Shown here in pieces: positions 4,577-5,225 of a DNA stretch of 5,225 bases. Within the stretch, counting starts at the first letter, position 1, and each line of letters starts with the position of its first letter. The stretch is from Longimicrobiaceae bacterium (lineage in GTDB: Bacteria; Gemmatimonadota; Gemmatimonadetes; Longimicrobiales; Longimicrobiaceae): the NCBI GenBank assembly GCA_030146875.1, contig JASLAX010000229.1, positions 1-5,225 on the forward strand, given 5' to 3'. A program made the translations under genes and the position numbers. The notes beneath the pieces are model-generated. The model had not been told where the DNA came from and searched no databases. It worked only from the letters and a program-made list of their open reading frames with translations.

Positions 4577-5104
4577 ATGGCGAAGTCCTTCACCGAGCGG
4601 ATGATGGGCGCGGCGATGCTGGACGTGCCCACGTACGAGGAGGTAGAGGCGGACGAGTCCGCCACCGGGCAGGCCGCGATCGTGGTGGTGCTGGCCGCGA
4701 TCGCCGCCGGCATCGGCGCGATCGGCGGCGAGGGCAGCGGCGTGATCGGGTCGATCATCGGCTCCCTGATCGGGTGGGCGCTCGGCGCGGGGGTGATCTA
4801 CCTGGTGGGCACCAAGCTCTTCGGCGGCACCGCCACCTGGGGCGAGGTGCTCCGCACGATGGGCTTCGCGCAGTCGCCCGGCATCCTGCGCTTCCTGGGC
4901 TTCATCCCCGTCCTCGGCGGCATCATCGCCATCGTGGTGGCGCTGTGGACGCTGGTGACCAGCATCGTGGCGATCCGGCAGGCGCTGGACGTGAGCACCG
5001 GCAAGGCGGTGGTCGTGGCCATCGTGGCGTGGCTGGTGATGATCATCCCCATCATGGTCTTCGGCCTGGGCGCCGCGGTGATGGGCGGCGCGCTGGGACG
5101 CTGA
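4577..5104 (+). CDS. Small four-helix membrane protein, Yip1-like
   Basis: The 175-residue product has a polar N-terminus (MAKSFTERMMGAAMLDVPTY, then an acidic stretch to about 29) and four hydrophobic segments at about 32-50, 56-78, 106-132 and 143-169. A conserved-looking loop between segments 2 and 3 (GTKLFGGTATWGEVLRTMGFAQSPGIL, about 78-104) resembles the loop of the Yip1 domain, as does the hydrophobic pattern. In eukaryotes Yip1 proteins bind Rab GTPases. Bacterial members are inner-membrane proteins of unknown role, so no function is given. There is no cleavable signal peptide; the first helix starts after residue 30. Start choice rests on AAGGAG at 4565-4570. The protein is rich in Gly, Ala, Ile and Val. 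It is divergent from the NRDE gene, and nothing downstream is readable. Confidence 0.78.
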   Translation: MAKSFTERMMGAAMLDVPTYEEVEADESATGQAAIVVVLAAIAAGIGAIGGEGSGVIGSIIGSLIGWALGAGVIYLVGTKLFGGTATWGEVLRTMGFAQSPGILRFLGFIPVLGGIIAIVVALWTLVTSIVAIRQALDVSTGKAVVVAIVAWLVMIIPIMVFGLGAAVMGGALGR

Positions 5105-5126
5105 TCCGCCGGTCGATAGCGAGAGA

Positions 5127-5225
5127 GGGGCGGGGGCCCCCCCCGGGCCGCCCCCCCCCGCCGGGGGTCCCGGGGGGCGCGGCGCCCGCGCGCCGCCCCC
5201 CGGCGGGGCCGCGGCCCCCCGGCGC
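5127..5225. other. G/C-only low-complexity block at window end
   Basis: Of these 99 bases, 98 are G or C; the only exception is T at 5168. Long homopolymer runs of C and G alternate. No gene, start or terminator can be read. The abrupt change from the normal coding composition before 5104 suggests low-quality sequence at a contig end rather than biology, although a GC-rich natural repeat is not excluded. Confidence 0.7.

Noticed and set aside
3288..4604. 438-codon plus-strand frame across the repeats and the NRDE gene
   Set aside because: Antisense shadow of the NRDE gene, without a start signal or recognisable domain.

Overview
This is a very GC-rich window (roughly 70% or more by eye) that reads as ordinary chromosomal DNA, with no phage, transposon, tRNA, rRNA or CRISPR sequence visible. 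The best guess for the source is a Gemmatimonadota bacterium (Longimicrobium-like). That rests on the base composition, the short RpoD-like sigma factor without region 1.1, and the mix of neighbours. It is inference only; another high-GC phylum is possible.

Layout, left to right. (a) At 1-116, on the minus strand, is the N-terminus of a secreted lipoprotein that runs off the left edge. (b) A divergent intergenic gap precedes a hotdog-fold acyl-CoA thioesterase (393-914, +). (c) A strong sigma-70-type promoter (TTGACG-N17-TATATT, 989-1017) drives a leader of about 320 nt ahead of a primary-type sigma factor gene (1346-2254, +). The leader holds a hairpin plus T-tract resembling an intrinsic terminator, and an upstream arm that could form a competing antiterminator. 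(d) A 13-bp hairpin at 2278-2307 separates the sigma gene from rsgA (2334-3248, +), the circularly permuted GTPase of 30S ribosome assembly. (e) A non-coding stretch of about 330 bases with palindromic and direct repeats lies between convergent rsgA and an NRDE/TANGO2-family gene (3579-4343, -). (f) A divergent intergenic region leads to a small four-helix Yip1-like membrane protein (4577-5104, +) with a near-perfect ribosome binding site. (g) The last 99 bases are almost pure G/C and look like a degraded contig end.

Functionally, the sigma factor and rsgA form a plausible transcription/ribosome-assembly pair. No promoter fits between them, so rsgA probably depends on read-through of the hairpin or on a promoter inside the sigma gene. 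The other genes are individually ordinary and show no clear shared pathway. The most interesting element is the sigma-factor leader (about 1024-1345), which has the layout of a transcription attenuator or, alternatively, of a terminated small RNA.
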